Below are positions 6,140 to 7,251 of a stretch of 7,251 nucleotides of DNA, piece after piece. Within the stretch, counting starts at the first letter, position 1. Each line of letters opens with the position of its first letter. The position numbers were made by a program, and so were the translations under genes. A model generated the notes under the pieces. It did not search any database. It saw only the letters and a program-made list of their open reading frames with translations, and was not told the DNA's origin. The stretch comes from Candidatus Aminicenantota bacterium. Its GTDB lineage: Bacteria; Acidobacteriota; Aminicenantia; Aminicenantales; UBA8522. The stretch is from contig JAFGRZ010000260.1 in NCBI GenBank assembly GCA_016934895.1, positions 1-7,251 of the forward strand, written 5' to 3'.

Positions 6140-7251
6140 ATCTTCTCAATTCGTTGCTCTTCTTTCATCCAGTCCCGGATCGTTTCCGGATTATCGAGAA
6201 CGGGCGATTCGTCCAGCGCTTCCCAGTTGAAGTCTTCATCGAGCGGATCGAGCGCCCGGCGGGGATCGAAAATGCGGAGGTCGGGGGGAAGTGCGGAATA
6301 GGGAGAATCGTCCGCCTCGGCGGCAAACAGGTCGGCCAGATCGCCGGCACCGGCGTCGTATTGGTTGAGGTAGGGGAGCCCGAGGATATGCCAGAAGGTC
6401 TTGAGGATTGACCCGAAGCTCGCATGGACATGGCTGACGTGGCCCCTTTTGGCCCACGGCGAGATCACCATCAGGAGACTGCGATGGGCGTCGACGTGGT
6501 CGACCCCGTTCTGGGGATCGTCCTCGGTCACAACGATGACCATGTTCTTCCAAAAGGGAGTCCGCGAAAGGAATTCCACAAGGCGCCCCAAAGCCAGATC
6601 ATTGTCGGCCATGTAGCTTTCTCGGAAAGGATAGCCGTCCTCGGGCCTTTCCCTCGCCCCGTGGTCGTTGGGCAGGTAAATGGTGATGAAAGCCGGCAGC
6701 TTTTGGCCCTCGCCGGCCCAGCGCTCGTTGTATTCGCGGATGAACATGTCGGCCCGGAACTGGTCGGGCACGCTGGTGTTGTAGGTCGCGAAAATCCGTG
6801 AGGTGTGGTCGATGAGCTCGGCGGGAGCCGGGTAGTTGATGACATTCCTGGTGCCGCTGTACTTGAACTCGCGGGTGTCCTCGACCGGCGTCGCGAACTG
6901 GATGCTCAATCCGAAGTTGAAATAATCGATCCGGTGGCGGGCGAAATGGTCCCAGATGGAACCGGCCTCGTTATAGTCCTCGGGATAGACCGCCGCCGAA
7001 GCGCCGACGAAGGCGCGCGGCCCGGGCGCCGGGGAATCCCATTTCATCTCCCGTCCGCCGCCGTAACTGGAAGCGACGTTGACCTCCACCCATTCGTTGG
7101 GATAGACTCCGACAAGCCAGCGATGGCCGTCGGCCGAGACGTCGCTGTCGCAATAGAAATTGTCGGAGATGGCATAGCGTCTGGCCAGTTCCAAATGGTT
7201 GGGCATCACCGTCGCGTTCTCTATGGTCCGGCTGCGGTCCCGATTGGAGAA
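6130..7251 (-). CDS. PF04185 phosphoesterase, C-terminal part (5' end outside window)
   Basis: Only the last 373 codons are present; the frame is still open at the right edge, so the GTG at 7209 is not the real start. Numbering from the first codon in the window, the sequence has hallmarks of the PF04185 phosphoesterase group of the alkaline phosphatase superfamily (phospholipase C and acid phosphatase relatives): MPNHLELARRYAISDNFY (16-33), SADGHRW (39-45), LPNDHG (193-198), TEDDPQNG (242-249) and DHVDAHR (251-257). The Asp and His residues in the last three motifs are the probable metal ligands, so a metal-dependent phosphoester hydrolase outside the cytoplasm is likely; the substrate cannot be read from the sequence. 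After about residue 300 comes an acidic tail ending in a charged segment (WMKEEQRIEKIGG). Similar bacterial proteins often carry an N-terminal YVTN beta-propeller, which would lie beyond the window. Its stop is 9 bp from the stop of the convergent DUF2207 gene. Confidence 0.87.
   Translation of the reverse strand, partial: FSNRDRSRTIENATVMPNHLELARRYAISDNFYCDSDVSADGHRWLVGVYPNEWVEVNVASSYGGGREMKWDSPAPGPRAFVGASAAVYPEDYNEAGSIWDHFARHRIDYFNFGLSIQFATPVEDTREFKYSGTRNVINYPAPAELIDHTSRIFATYNTSVPDQFRADMFIREYNERWAGEGQKLPAFITIYLPNDHGARERPEDGYPFRESYMADNDLALGRLVEFLSRTPFWKNMVIVVTEDDPQNGVDHVDAHRSLLMVISPWAKRGHVSHVHASFGSILKTFWHILGLPYLNQYDAGAGDLADLFAAEADDSPYSALPPDLRIFDPRRALDPLDEDFNWEALDESPVLDNPETIRDWMKEEQRIEKIGG

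Noticed and set aside
1..7251. A defence system, CRISPR array, prophage or biosynthetic cluster
   Set aside because: I found no repeat-spacer array, nuclease, transposase, phage structural gene or biosynthetic enzyme set. The four genes are ordinary envelope-related families.

Overview
The window is about 7.25 kb of GC-rich bacterial DNA with dense coding and four real protein genes. The style of the proteins suggests Acidobacteriota or a relative such as Aminicenantia: a large exported M14 peptidase with a glutamine-amidotransferase-like C-terminus, an exported methyltransferase, a DUF2207 protein with a polyglycine tail, and a PF04185 phosphoesterase. That placement is inferred from general familiarity with these families, not from a marker gene. 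All three genes whose 5' ends are present begin with a hydrophobic export or anchor segment, so the region is oriented to the cell envelope.

Layout. Positions 1-85 hold no supported gene, only a weak hairpin downstream of the first gene. A minus-strand gene (86-2851) encodes an exported M14 zinc carboxypeptidase-like protein of 921 aa. A divergent intergenic region of 423 bp (2852-3274) carries a minus-strand sigma70-like promoter for the peptidase and a nearly perfect plus-strand sigma70 promoter (TTGACA, 17 bp, TATATT) with a 17-bp dyad just upstream. Between them lies an element of about 152 bp (2964-3115) bounded by imperfect 28-bp inverted repeats. The plus-strand promoter drives a two-gene operon: an exported or anchored class I SAM methyltransferase resembling FAM173 lysine methyltransferases (3275-4249), and, 8 bp later, a DUF2207 membrane protein (4258-6120). 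A convergent minus-strand gene, cut by the right edge, encodes the C-terminal part of a PF04185 phosphoesterase (6130-7251). Its stop codon is 9 bp from the DUF2207 stop.

How they may work together. The methyltransferase and DUF2207 genes are clearly co-transcribed and probably translationally coupled, so a shared envelope role is plausible but unproven. The peptidase is divergently transcribed from them. The phosphoesterase is separate and convergent. I see no tRNA, rRNA, CRISPR array, transposase, phage gene or recognisable defence system. The least explained parts are the structured element in the divergent intergenic region, the dyad next to the strong promoter, and a SAM-dependent enzyme that carries an export or anchor signal.
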